Assembly: GCA_002332905.1 (NCBI GenBank)
Contig: DDAM01000062.1
Location: 62,001 to 126,000 of the forward strand
DNA length: 64,000 nucleotides
Direction of reading: 5' to 3'
Source: Firmicutes bacterium UBA2058
GTDB taxonomy: Bacteria > Bacillota > Clostridia > Tissierellales > Sedimentibacteraceae
Shown: positions 35,741 to 44,164 of the stretch, one piece after another
Position numbering within the stretch: the stretch's first letter is position 1
Layout of the letters: every line of letters starts with the position of its first letter
Made by a program: the position numbers and the translations under genes
Notes under the pieces: generated by a model
The model's database searches: none
What the model was told of the DNA's origin: nothing
The model's input: the letters and a program-made list of their open reading frames with translations, nothing else

Positions 35741-36898
35741 TTATTTTAAAATTTCTATGAAAGCCGCAATTCTTGTATCTATCTGACCAACATCTGATTG
35801 AGAATAATCAGTCTCAATTGTCAAGTAAGGTACATTTTTTTCATTTTCACAAAGTCTCTTAATTTGAAGTGTTTCAACACTGTATGGATGACATGATGTC
35901 AGTACAACATCTATAACTCCGTCTACTTGATATTCATCTATCATTTTGTTTAAAAGCTCTAATCTCTTGCCATTTGGAGATATGCATGCGCATCCGATGT
36001 TTAAATATTTACGAGCTATAGCTTCATAGATATCTTCAGCATTTTCATCAACATTTTCTTCAATAGCCTTAGCACCGCCGCAATTTTCTAGAGCAACTAC
36101 ACTTCCGCCATTGTCCTCTATAGCCTTAAATAGCTTAGCGCTTACTCCACCAATTGGTGAGCCTGTTATCAATATACGAGGTTTTTTTGCATCCTCTTCA
36201 TTCGGAATATATTCACTTTTAATTTGCTCAATTAGAGCTTTCATTTCTTCTATATTAGCTTCCTTGTCAAACTTAAAGCCTGCTCCATAAAGGGTATTAT
36301 GAACCTTAGACCCTAAGATTGGTGATGGTTTTAATTTGCCTAGACTATAAAATTCTTTTCTAACATCTCTTTCTCTATTTTTAAGCTTTACAGCCTCTCT
36401 AACTTGCTCCTCAGTTATAGTTACACCAAAGAACTCCTCAAGCTTTTCTTTATATCCAATAATTTCTTTTTTCCACATCTCAAACCCGCTTTTACCTGTT
36501 GCACTGTTTGGAAGTTCCATAATATGTACCGGTTTAAACTCACTTAAATATTCATACATTTTTTTCTTTCCGTCACAAGTAGATTCCCCTACAACTAAAT
36601 CCGAGAAATAGAAGAACGGACATTTGTCAGTTTTAGCAAATCCATAGCTTGCTTTTATAAGCGGACATAGGTTTTTCGGAAGATCTTTTTCAGCCTCTGG
36701 GATTGTCTCTTCTGAGAACGAACATAGTCCGATAGGAACTGCACCCATAGCCATAGGAATTTCTTCAGGCATAAATGTACAGAAAACTCCCACAACCGGT
36801 GTTCCTTTTTCCTTAATTTCCTTAACAGATAAAAAAGCATTTCTTCTAGCCTCTGCAAATTCCTCAAATATTGCAGGCAATTCTTTTTTTACTTTCAT
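35741..36898 (-). CDS. Double-cubane cluster protein-like 2-hydroxyacyl-CoA dehydratase family protein
   Basis: A 385-residue single-subunit member of the HgdB/FldC family, closely resembling E. coli YjiM (PVVGVFCTFMPEEIPMA, EEAEKDLPKNLCPLI-type, TDKCPFFYFSDLVVGE, CDGKKKMYEYLSEFKPVH, ETDYSQSDVGQ). Many Cys are available for Fe-S clusters (about residues 40, 60, 77, 92, 107, 273 and 305-350). The Carboxydothermus homologue carries an [8Fe-9S] double-cubane cluster and reduces small molecules such as acetylene with an ATP-driven reductase. The physiological substrate is unknown. No CoA-transferase or second dehydratase subunit is present, which argues against a classical 2-hydroxyacyl-CoA dehydratase. 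ATG 36898 is preferred over GTG 36904. Confidence 0.85.
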   Translation of the reverse strand: MKVKKELPAIFEEFAEARRNAFLSVKEIKEKGTPVVGVFCTFMPEEIPMAMGAVPIGLCSFSEETIPEAEKDLPKNLCPLIKASYGFAKTDKCPFFYFSDLVVGESTCDGKKKMYEYLSEFKPVHIMELPNSATGKSGFEMWKKEIIGYKEKLEEFFGVTITEEQVREAVKLKNRERDVRKEFYSLGKLKPSPILGSKVHNTLYGAGFKFDKEANIEEMKALIEQIKSEYIPNEEDAKKPRILITGSPIGGVSAKLFKAIEDNGGSVVALENCGGAKAIEENVDENAEDIYEAIARKYLNIGCACISPNGKRLELLNKMIDEYQVDGVIDVVLTSCHPYSVETLQIKRLCENEKNVPYLTIETDYSQSDVGQIDTRIAAFIEILK

Positions 36899-36954
36899 AT
36901 ACACACCTCTACTTATCTATATATTTATTACTTTTCAATATATATCTATTAAGT

Positions 36955-36983
36955 AATCTATAGTATTTACCTTAACTTGTCAA
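36955..36983 (-). promoter_or_regulatory. Promoter for the DCCP-like gene
   Basis: On the minus strand, perfect TTGACA (36983-36978), 17-base spacer, TAGATT (36960-36955). Confidence 0.55.
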
Positions 36984-37084
36984 TGCAAATTCATTGAAAT
37001 TGCAACAAAAAAAATTATAAATCGAAAGTAAAGCATGAAATTTTTTTATAATAATATTTATAAGCATTAAAAGAGCTGACTTAA

Positions 37085-39115
37085 TTAATTACAGGTAATT
37101 ATATAAATAGGATTTTGACCTATCATCAAATTATAATTACCTAATTTTTTTGATTTAGAAACTGTTAAATTCACAATCTCTGTTTCTTCAAATTCAAATT
37201 GTTTAATGCATTCTAACACTTCAGAAACTGTTTCTAATGTGATTGCATTAATTACAATTTTTATATTTTTATTTTTTTCAAGGAGTATTTCTATTATCTC
37301 TCTTAAATTTCCAGAAGAACCACCTATAAATGCATGTGTTGGTGTAGGCAAATCATTTATAGCTTCTGGTGCAAAGCCTTCAATTATTTCTAGATTTGGT
37401 ACTGCAAGGTGCATTTTGTTTTTATTTATCAACTTTATTGCTTCATGGTTTTTTTCTATAGCATAAACTATACCGTTATAAGCTTGCAACGCCATTTCTA
37501 TAGCTACCGAACCACTTCCAGCGCCTATATCGTATACTATAGAATCATTTGACAGTTTAAGTTTTGAGACTGATACGGCTCTAACTTCACTTTTAGTCAT
37601 TGGTACCTTATCAAACCTAATAAAAGCTTCATCAGCAAGTCCAACATTTAATTTTGTATTATAGTTATCATTTTCAATTATAACAGATGCAAGCTTATCA
37701 AAGACGTATTTGCTTAATTCACTTGCAGTACCCACAGTAATTTTTTCATCTGCGTATGAAAGTTTTTCTCCTATATATAACTTTGCATCACTAAAATTAT
37801 AGTCTATAAGTAGATTACATAAATCATTTACACCATATTCTCCACCTACAAGTGTAAATGTTCTAAAACTGGTTTTAACAGAATGAATAATATTATTATC
37901 TCTTCCATGCAAGCTACATAGACTAATGTCATCCCACGAAAAACCTAGCTTACTACACAAATACACTGGAGAGCTTATACCGCAAACTATATTTACATCA
38001 TAATTTTTTAATGTATCCAAAAGTTTTTTTGCACCACTATAAAACCCTACATCACCAGACAGAAGTATTGCAATAGTTCTATGCTCTTTATAACAATGTC
38101 TCGAAGCCTCTTCGAGACTATTTATATATTCTAAAACTTCATTAGGCATAAATGCGCAGTGCATAGGCTTATTAAAGCCAACACAGCTTTCTAATATACG
38201 TTTAGCTCCAATAATTACATCACTTTGTTTAATAGCATTAGAAGCTTCAAAAGTCATTTGTGATAAATTTCCAACACCTATTCCAATAATATTAATTTTA
38301 GGCTTCACATATTCAACACATTCATTAATAATTCTTTCTTTCGATTCATTTGATAAAAGGGAACTACTTTTAATTATGTTATTTAAATAATCTATGATTT
38401 GGTCAAAGGTCTTTCCTTCTTTATTCTCAGGTCTACTTATTATTACACACTCAGCATTGCACTCCTTTGCAGCTTTTATTTTCTCCATAAAGCCACCATT
38501 TGCTCCAGCCTCTTTAGTTACAAGAATTTTTATATCAAAAGCTTTTATTATTGCTTTATTAAGCTCCTCTGTAAATGGTCCTTGCATTGCAATAATGTGT
38601 GATGAATCATAACCGTTGATTTTGCATGACTCTAACGAGGTGTCAAGAGGTAAAATACGAGGGTATATACGTTCTTTAAAGTTAGGTATTCTTGTAAATT
38701 TACTTAATTCATTGCTGCCTGTTGTCAAGAGTATATTACCATTTGTATTAGATAGATAATCAACAGCTGCTTCAATATCTGGAAAATAATTTCCATCAAT
38801 GGTTTCAGAAGCATTTCGATTAAGCCTTAAATATTTTACACCTGATTTATTTGCAGCATCTATTATATTTTTTGTTACAACCTTAGCATAAGGGTGCGTT
38901 GCATCTATAACTAAATCAAACTTATTTATATTGAAAAACTCAACCATTTTATCATAATCTAATCTTCCTACATGTATTGTTGCTTCGTTATTTGTAATTA
39001 CTTCTTCACCGTATTCTGTAGCTACACAGGCAGTAACTAAAATATTTTTATCAGATAAATACTCAATAATTTCTCTACCCTCTGTAGTTCCAGCAAACAC
39101 ACAAATATTTAACAT
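37085..39115 (-). CDS. CbiJ-CbiE-CbiT triple fusion: (cobalt-)precorrin-6A reductase and C5/C15 methyltransferases
   Basis: A 676-residue trifunctional corrin-ring enzyme. Residues about 1-250 are CbiJ/CobK (AGTTEGREI, DATHPYA, TKEAGANGG), reducing cobalt-precorrin-6A. About 272-470 is CbiE (INIIGIGVGNLSQMT, LLSGDVGFYSG, SLHGRD), the C5 methyltransferase. About 485-676 is CbiT (TKSEVRAVSVSKL, SAM motif YDIGAGSGSVAIEMAL, FIGGSSGNL), the C15 methyltransferase/decarboxylase. CbiE-CbiT fusions (CobL) are common; including CbiJ is less usual, but the three catalyse consecutive steps. The RBS GGAGGTG lies in the end of cbiG and the stop/start abut. Last gene of the B12 operon. Confidence 0.9.
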   Translation of the reverse strand: MLNICVFAGTTEGREIIEYLSDKNILVTACVATEYGEEVITNNEATIHVGRLDYDKMVEFFNINKFDLVIDATHPYAKVVTKNIIDAANKSGVKYLRLNRNASETIDGNYFPDIEAAVDYLSNTNGNILLTTGSNELSKFTRIPNFKERIYPRILPLDTSLESCKINGYDSSHIIAMQGPFTEELNKAIIKAFDIKILVTKEAGANGGFMEKIKAAKECNAECVIISRPENKEGKTFDQIIDYLNNIIKSSSLLSNESKERIINECVEYVKPKINIIGIGVGNLSQMTFEASNAIKQSDVIIGAKRILESCVGFNKPMHCAFMPNEVLEYINSLEEASRHCYKEHRTIAILLSGDVGFYSGAKKLLDTLKNYDVNIVCGISSPVYLCSKLGFSWDDISLCSLHGRDNNIIHSVKTSFRTFTLVGGEYGVNDLCNLLIDYNFSDAKLYIGEKLSYADEKITVGTASELSKYVFDKLASVIIENDNYNTKLNVGLADEAFIRFDKVPMTKSEVRAVSVSKLKLSNDSIVYDIGAGSGSVAIEMALQAYNGIVYAIEKNHEAIKLINKNKMHLAVPNLEIIEGFAPEAINDLPTPTHAFIGGSSGNLREIIEILLEKNKNIKIVINAITLETVSEVLECIKQFEFEETEIVNLTVSKSKKLGNYNLMIGQNPIYIITCN

Positions 39116-40132
39116 TTAGAAACACACCTCCTTCTTATGGGCACAAATAGCTATTGTAACTCCATCTTTAGAGGTTTTTCTTACTATAAATGCTCCAAAT
39201 TCTGAGGATTTATATGCTGCTCTTTCACATACATTATCTACCCCTGTTATACCTTTTACAAATGATGAAGGAGTGAATTCGCCATTTAACTCATTTAATT
39301 CCTCAGCAGTATAAAATCCAACAGGTAATTTATACTTATCTGCAAATTTCAATAGTCCTTCTTCATCCTTTTTTAAGTCTATAGATGATAAGCTTTTTAT
39401 TGATCTTAAATCTATATTATATTCATCTAAAGTTTTTCTATAAAGCCCCTCTATTTGTTCTAAGGTCGTATATTTCTTACATCCAATTCCGACATGAAGA
39501 TTTTTAGGAACAAGATGAAGTGTATTATCAAAGGGGCTAACTGTTTTATAGGACACATAAATACCTAGCTTACCACTTTCACCATACACCAAACCATTTG
39601 GAAGGTCTCCGCGAACATCTATATCCGATTTAAAGGGAATATCATCTACAAGTATCTGTGCAGATATATCCTTCGCAGTTTTCATACTTGTTATAGTTAA
39701 TGAATTTTTAACAGCCCAAGAATCAACGCTAAAACGATTATTAATATCAGTAGCGGTTGTAATAACAGGAGTTGCTCCAATTTCCTTTGCTATAAATGAC
39801 GCTAATTCATTTGCACCACCTATATGACCTGATAAAAGAGAAATAACATAATTTCCACAATCATCAATAACAATTACAGCTGGGTCGACTATTTTGTTTT
39901 TAATGTATGGAGCAATTGCCCTAACTGCTATACCACACGCACCTATAAATATCATAGCACTTGATTTATTAAACAATTCTCCAGCTTTATGACATACAGA
40001 TTTTTCACCATTATATTCATATACTGCTGCAAGCTTTTCTGTTGTATAACAATTCGCATCAGGAAAAAAATTGATTATTTTCTTCACAAGCTCACAACCT
40101 TTATTTGAGTAGGCAAAAATATTAACATTCAT
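39116..40132 (-). CDS. cbiG: Cobalt-precorrin-5A hydrolase
   Basis: A 338-residue CbiG of the anaerobic pathway. It opens the delta-lactone of cobalt-precorrin-5A, releasing acetaldehyde. N-terminal domain: FIGACGIAVRAIAPYIKNK near 56 and SLLSGHIGGANELASFIA near 97. Central region ITTATDINNRFSVDSWA. C-terminal CbiG/CobE domain begins at LHVGIGCKKYTTLEQIE near 217 and ends with SSEFGAFIVRK. Its ATG overlaps the cbiF stop (TAATG), and its own stop abuts the fusion gene, so all are coupled. Confidence 0.92.
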   Translation of the reverse strand: MNVNIFAYSNKGCELVKKIINFFPDANCYTTEKLAAVYEYNGEKSVCHKAGELFNKSSAMIFIGACGIAVRAIAPYIKNKIVDPAVIVIDDCGNYVISLLSGHIGGANELASFIAKEIGATPVITTATDINNRFSVDSWAVKNSLTITSMKTAKDISAQILVDDIPFKSDIDVRGDLPNGLVYGESGKLGIYVSYKTVSPFDNTLHLVPKNLHVGIGCKKYTTLEQIEGLYRKTLDEYNIDLRSIKSLSSIDLKKDEEGLLKFADKYKLPVGFYTAEELNELNGEFTPSSFVKGITGVDNVCERAAYKSSEFGAFIVRKTSKDGVTIAICAHKKEVCF

Positions 40133-40887
40133 TATTTTGTAGCCTCTCTAAATTCTGTTGAATAGGTTGGATCATATAACCTTGAACGAGTGAAATTATC
40201 ACCTAAAAAATGCCCAACTGTAATAAGTGCAGTTTTTGTTATATTATTCTCCTTAGCTGTTTTAGCTAACGTTGAAACAGTACAATGGAATATCTTTTCA
40301 TCATCCCAGGTAGCCTTATAAACGATAGCCGCAGGTGTATCTGGTGAGTAACCTCCCTTTACAAGCTCAAGCTGTAGTTCTTCTAACAGTCCTGTACTTA
40401 AAAACAATATCATTGTAGCTTGATGTGCTGCAAGGGATGCAATACTTTCTTTTTCCGGAACTAAAGTTTTTCCGCTCATACGTGTAATTATTACTGTTTG
40501 AGAAACATCCGGTAACGTATATTCTGCTTTAAGCGATGCCGCTGCGCCACAAAATGCGCTTACTCCAGGGCAAACGTCATAGTCTATTCCTAGCTTATCT
40601 AGCTTTACCATTTGCTCCTTTATAGCTCCATATATACTTGAATCACCTGTATGTAATCTAACTATCTTTTTATTTTCCTTATTTGATCTAACTACAACCT
40701 CGAGAACATCCTCTAAGGTCATTGTTGCACTATCATATATCTCACAATCTTTTTTTGCATAATTTAAAAGTTCCTTGTTTACAAGGGAGCCTGCGTATAT
40801 TATAACATCCGCACTTTCAAGATGATTTTTTCCTCTTACTGTAATTAAATCAACTGCTCCAGAACCTGCTCCAACAAAATGTACCAT
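40132..40887 (-). CDS. cbiF: Cobalt-precorrin-4 C11-methyltransferase
   Basis: A 251-residue tetrapyrrole methylase of the CbiF/CobM type. The glycine-rich SAM loop VHFVGAGSGAVDLITVRG is at the very start, followed by IIYAGSLVNKELL near 37, RLHTGDSSIYGAIKEQ near 82, DVCPGVSAFCGAAASL near 104 and VTI-type ITRMSGKTLVPEKES. The start is ATG 40887 after AATGGAGGTTAAA. The upstream in-frame ATG at 40920 reads MMPRSGIMEVK through the palindromic module and is spurious. Confidence 0.92.
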   Translation of the reverse strand: MVHFVGAGSGAVDLITVRGKNHLESADVIIYAGSLVNKELLNYAKKDCEIYDSATMTLEDVLEVVVRSNKENKKIVRLHTGDSSIYGAIKEQMVKLDKLGIDYDVCPGVSAFCGAAASLKAEYTLPDVSQTVIITRMSGKTLVPEKESIASLAAHQATMILFLSTGLLEELQLELVKGGYSPDTPAAIVYKATWDDEKIFHCTVSTLAKTAKENNITKTALITVGHFLGDNFTRSRLYDPTYSTEFREATK

Positions 40888-40896
40888 TTTAACCTC

Positions 40897-40982
40897 CATT
40901 ATGCCGCTTCGCGGCATCATAAATAGAGATGAAAAATCACGTTTTTTGATTTTTCCAAAGCGTGAATGTCTTTTTTCACGCT
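40897..40982 (-). repeat. Intercistronic palindromic module, copy H (cbiD-cbiF)
   Basis: AGCGTGA...TCACGCT (40959-40982) supplies the cbiD stop codon TGA. Then come GAAAAATC...GATTTTTC (40931-40955) and ATGCCGC-ttc-GCGGCAT (40901-40917), running into GGAGG of cbiF. The clearest complete copy. Confidence 0.88.
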
Positions 40983-42115
40983 ATCTCTCCTTTAATATCT
41001 TCTAAAATTTTTAATGCATTATCTGTCATTCCTAGTTGTCCATGAACCTGAGAGAAGGTTATAGCTCCTACCTCTACTGTATTGTGTGTACGCAAATTTG
41101 CTAGGTATTTTATTTTTTCCATTATGCTATTTATAACACAATCTAATATGCCCATATCTCTTAATTTATCCAGCATTTCATCTGTAGTTACGCTATTTAA
41201 AATATGCTCTACTGTTTCTTTATTTGCTCCACAAAGAACACTATGCGCTGCAATAATTTCAGCTCTGCAATCTCCATATTTTGAATGTGTGTTAAATAGA
41301 CCACCTGCAAGCTTTACAAGCTTTCCTATATGTCCAACTAGTAAAACACTTCTAAATTGAAGCTCCGTGGCGTACTCTAGTGTATCACCTATAAAATTAC
41401 TGCACTTGACTGCAGCATTTGCTATATCTCTGAAATCTTCCTTCAAGAAATCCTCTCCATAGTTTCCGGGAGTTATTAAAAGACATTTTTTATTTTCATT
41501 TAGCTTTATATTCATCTCAGCTTTGATAGTATCAACTATAGCACTATCACTCATTGGCTCTACTATGCCACTTGTTCCAATTATAGAGATTCCGCCTAGT
41601 ATTCCAAGACGTGAGTTGTAGGTTCTCTTAGCTATATCCTCACCTTGCGGTGCTGATATAATTACTGAAAATCCTCCATTATAATTATAATCCTCTGCTA
41701 CTGTTTTTAACTCTCTAGTTATAGTCTGTCTTGGGGTGGAGTTTATTGCCGCATTACCTACAGGCTGGTTGAGTCCGGGCTTTGTTACTCTTCCAATACC
41801 ATTTCCGCCATCTATTATTATTTGAGGCTTATCTATAAGTGAAACCTTTGCATATATTAACATACCATTTGTTACATCAGGGTCATCACCACTATCTTTT
41901 TTAACAGCGCAGTTTACATAATCATAATTTATATTTATATCTTCGATATCCAAATTTATTTCTATACCCTTTGGTGTAATAAGGCATATATTTTTAACTG
42001 TCTCTTGCGTTAAAAGCATAATAGCTGCCGCTTTAGCTGCCGCTGTAGCACATGAGCCAGTGGTGTATCCCATTCTAAGCTTTTTACCATCCTTAGTTAT
42101 ATACTCATTAAGCAT
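40976..42115 (-). CDS. cbiD: Cobalt-precorrin-5B C1-methyltransferase
   Basis: A 379-residue CbiD, the C1 methyltransferase unique to the anaerobic route. Signature LRMGYTTGSCATAAAKAAA near residue 13. DSGDDPDVTNG near 75, GNGIGRVTKPGL near 105, GNAAINSTPR and GTSGIVEPMSDSA near 190 are all family blocks, as is VGHIGKLVKLAGGLFNTHS near 260. RBS AAAGAGG precedes ATG 42115. The last sense codons run into the palindromic module, which provides the stop. Confidence 0.93.
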   Translation of the reverse strand: MLNEYITKDGKKLRMGYTTGSCATAAAKAAAIMLLTQETVKNICLITPKGIEINLDIEDININYDYVNCAVKKDSGDDPDVTNGMLIYAKVSLIDKPQIIIDGGNGIGRVTKPGLNQPVGNAAINSTPRQTITRELKTVAEDYNYNGGFSVIISAPQGEDIAKRTYNSRLGILGGISIIGTSGIVEPMSDSAIVDTIKAEMNIKLNENKKCLLITPGNYGEDFLKEDFRDIANAAVKCSNFIGDTLEYATELQFRSVLLVGHIGKLVKLAGGLFNTHSKYGDCRAEIIAAHSVLCGANKETVEHILNSVTTDEMLDKLRDMGILDCVINSIMEKIKYLANLRTHNTVEVGAITFSQVHGQLGMTDNALKILEDIKGEIA

Positions 42116-42125
42116 TGTGTGAACC

Positions 42126-42161
42126 TCTTTCTTAATAGTGTAAACTGTCTTAGTTCACACT
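42126..42161 (-). repeat. Intercistronic palindromic module, copy I (cbiC-cbiD, short form)
   Basis: Single stem AGTGTAAACT...AGTTCACACT (42137-42161) with one mismatch, two bases after the cbiC stop, then the cbiD RBS. GCCAC and GAAAAATC stems absent. Confidence 0.7.
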
Positions 42162-42162
42162 T

Positions 42163-42783
42163 TTATCTTTTTATTTGATAAAGCATTGCATTGCATATAG
42201 CTGCGGCTACATTACTTCCACCCTTACGACCAGCTGCAACAATATATGGGACATCGTTTGTCATTATTAGCTCCTTTGATTCTACTACATTGACAAATCC
42301 GACAGGCACTCCAATAATTAATACTGGATTTATTTTTCCCTCGTCAATCAATTCCTTTAACCTTATAAGTGCAGTAGGTGCATTGCCTATAGCAAAAATG
42401 CAAGGCTTTTCTAATCTAGCTGCTTTTTCCATGGATACAACAGCTCTTGTTACACCTCTAACTTTCGCTTCATTTGCCACATCCTCATCACTCATAAAGC
42501 AATGTAATGAGCCTCCTAAGGAAGATAGAACTGTTTTATTTATGCCTGATTTAGCCATCTGTGTATCTGTTACAATATCACAGCCCTTTTTCAAAGCCTC
42601 TATTGCTCTTGAAACTGCATTATCAGAAAACTTCAAATTATCTACATAATCAAAATCCGCACTTGTATGAATAACTCTTTTTATCACAAGTTCATTTTCC
42701 TTTGGTAACTTTCTATCACCTAGTTCTTCTGTTATAACCTCGAAACTTCTTTTTTCTATATCCATTGGTTTTATATTATTCAT
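42163..42783 (-). CDS. cbiC: Cobalt-precorrin-8 methylmutase
   Basis: A 206-residue CbiC/CobH that moves a methyl from C11 to C12 to form cobyrinate. The active-site His is in VIHTSADFDYVDN near residue 34. DTQMAKSGINK near 65, IFAIGNAPTALIRL near 130 and the glycine-rich GVPVGFVNVVESKE and AAGRKGGSNVAAAICNA near the end are family blocks. The start is ATG 42783 after GGAGGTAAAA. The longer frame to 42891 lies inside cbiA. It overlaps the 3' end of cbiA by eight bases. Confidence 0.92.
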   Translation of the reverse strand: MNNIKPMDIEKRSFEVITEELGDRKLPKENELVIKRVIHTSADFDYVDNLKFSDNAVSRAIEALKKGCDIVTDTQMAKSGINKTVLSSLGGSLHCFMSDEDVANEAKVRGVTRAVVSMEKAARLEKPCIFAIGNAPTALIRLKELIDEGKINPVLIIGVPVGFVNVVESKELIMTNDVPYIVAAGRKGGSNVAAAICNAMLYQIKR

Positions 42784-44164
42784 TTTTACCTCCATAGTGT
42801 GAAGTGTTTTCTTCACACTCTTCGCATTTCTTATAAAAATTTTCTGCAAATTTAAGGTTTGAGTAAAAGTGCATATGTGGATATCCAGCATATAAATTAT
42901 CTGTTGCTATAACACACCCCCATGATTTACCGCTTTCTTTTTTTGCAGTAAATAAGCTTCCACACTCTGTAGAATCATAATAATGGAACTCGTGTGCCTT
43001 AATACACTCACCTTTTTTGCAAAGCATATTATCTTCATTGGCTTCTAAGGTTATATATCCAAATCTTGATAGCTTATTGGTGTTTGTAGATTTACCATCT
43101 AAATATCCAACCATTTTATATTCATCTATAGTACTGGATATATACATAAAGCCCCCACATTCAGCTATGCATGGTGTTTTGTTTTCAAGTGCCGTCTTTA
43201 TAGATTTTATCATACTGACATTACTAGATAATTCATTGCGATACAGCTCTGGATAACCTCCACCGATGTATAATCCATCAATATTAAATGGTAGCTCCTT
43301 ATCATTTATAGGGCTAAAATAAACTAGCTCAGCTCCCATCTCTTCTAATAATTCTAAGTTATCTCTATAATAGAAACAACACGCTTTATCGTAAGCAACA
43401 GCAATTCTTACTCTTTTGCCATGATGTTTAACATCAGGACCTTTAAAGTCAAGCGCTGATGCATTATTGGCAATTTCAATAATTTTATCAATATCTATTG
43501 TATCTTCAACAATTTTAGCTAATGTATTTAACTTTTCTTTTATATCATTTATTTCATTAGAAGTTACTAAGCCAAGGTGTCTGCTACCAAATACTAAATC
43601 CTCTGATAATTTAGGAAAATAGCCTAACACCCTAATGCTGCCGTTAAATTCATTTTCAATTGACGCTTTAACAGCTTCATATGTACTTTTTGTAATGTTA
43701 TTTAGTATAACACCAGCTATATTTGAATCTTTTTTATAATCTTTAAAGCCTTTTATTAAAGCTACCGCAGAATTTGCCATTCCCTTACAATTAACAGTAA
43801 GGATTACAGAGGTCTGAGTTATCTTAGACACCTCATAGGTAGATGCTTTTGTTGTATTAAGGTTCATTCCATCATAAAAGCCCATTACACCTTCAATAAC
43901 TGAAATTTCACAGCTACTTCCGTTTTTATATAATAGATATCTGATTATATCATCATCACAAAAGAAGGCATCTAAATTTGAGCTCTTAGACCCAATGATT
44001 TCACCATGAAACATAGGATCAATATAATCAGGCCCGCACTTAAAAGATGCAGTTTTTAATCCTCTATTTACTAATGCTTGTAACAAAGCACAGGTAATTG
44101 TTGTTTTACCACATCCGCTTGAAGTTCCACCTATTAGTATTCGAGGTGAATTTTTATTTTTCAT
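42776..44164 (-). CDS. cbiA: Cobyrinate a,c-diamide synthase
   Basis: A 462-residue glutamine-dependent amidotransferase acting on the ring a and c carboxylates. N-terminal P-loop GGTSSGCGKTTIT near residue 12, FKCGPDYIDPMFH near 41, VIEGVMGFYDG near 89. C-terminal class I glutaminase domain with nucleophile Cys in CIAECGGFMY near 330 and the His in KAHEFHYYD near 393. Its last 15 or so residues (from CEENTSHYGG) are encoded across the palindromic module that precedes cbiC. The start overlaps the end of btuD by 11 bases, tying synthesis to uptake. Confidence 0.92.
   Translation of the reverse strand: MKNKNSPRILIGGTSSGCGKTTITCALLQALVNRGLKTASFKCGPDYIDPMFHGEIIGSKSSNLDAFFCDDDIIRYLLYKNGSSCEISVIEGVMGFYDGMNLNTTKASTYEVSKITQTSVILTVNCKGMANSAVALIKGFKDYKKDSNIAGVILNNITKSTYEAVKASIENEFNGSIRVLGYFPKLSEDLVFGSRHLGLVTSNEINDIKEKLNTLAKIVEDTIDIDKIIEIANNASALDFKGPDVKHHGKRVRIAVAYDKACCFYYRDNLELLEEMGAELVYFSPINDKELPFNIDGLYIGGGYPELYRNELSSNVSMIKSIKTALENKTPCIAECGGFMYISSTIDEYKMVGYLDGKSTNTNKLSRFGYITLEANEDNMLCKKGECIKAHEFHYYDSTECGSLFTAKKESGKSWGCVIATDNLYAGYPHMHFYSNLKFAENFYKKCEECEENTSHYGGKNE
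42791..42819 (-). repeat. Intercistronic palindromic module, copy J (within cbiA 3' end, before cbiC)
   Basis: AGTGTGAAG-tgtttt-CTTCACACT (42796-42819) followed by ATGGAGG. Here the hairpin is translated as the C-terminal tail of CbiA. Confidence 0.8.

Noticed and set aside
35741..36898. Classical 2-hydroxyglutaryl-CoA dehydratase subunit
   Set aside because: A second dehydratase subunit and a CoA-transferase are absent, and the motifs follow the single-subunit YjiM/DCCP pattern.
40888..40920. N-terminal extension MMPRSGIMEVK on cbiF, and the similar MMPLHGIMEVE on oppA (23311-23343)
   Set aside because: The peptide is just the translation of the palindromic module plus the GGAGG ribosome-binding site. 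The true starts lie 5-10 bases after GGAGG.
802..42819. Modules as integron-like attC sites flanking gene cassettes
   Set aside because: The stems resemble cassette junctions, but the genes are in normal functional operons (opp, cbi), no integrase is present, and attC core sites are not seen.
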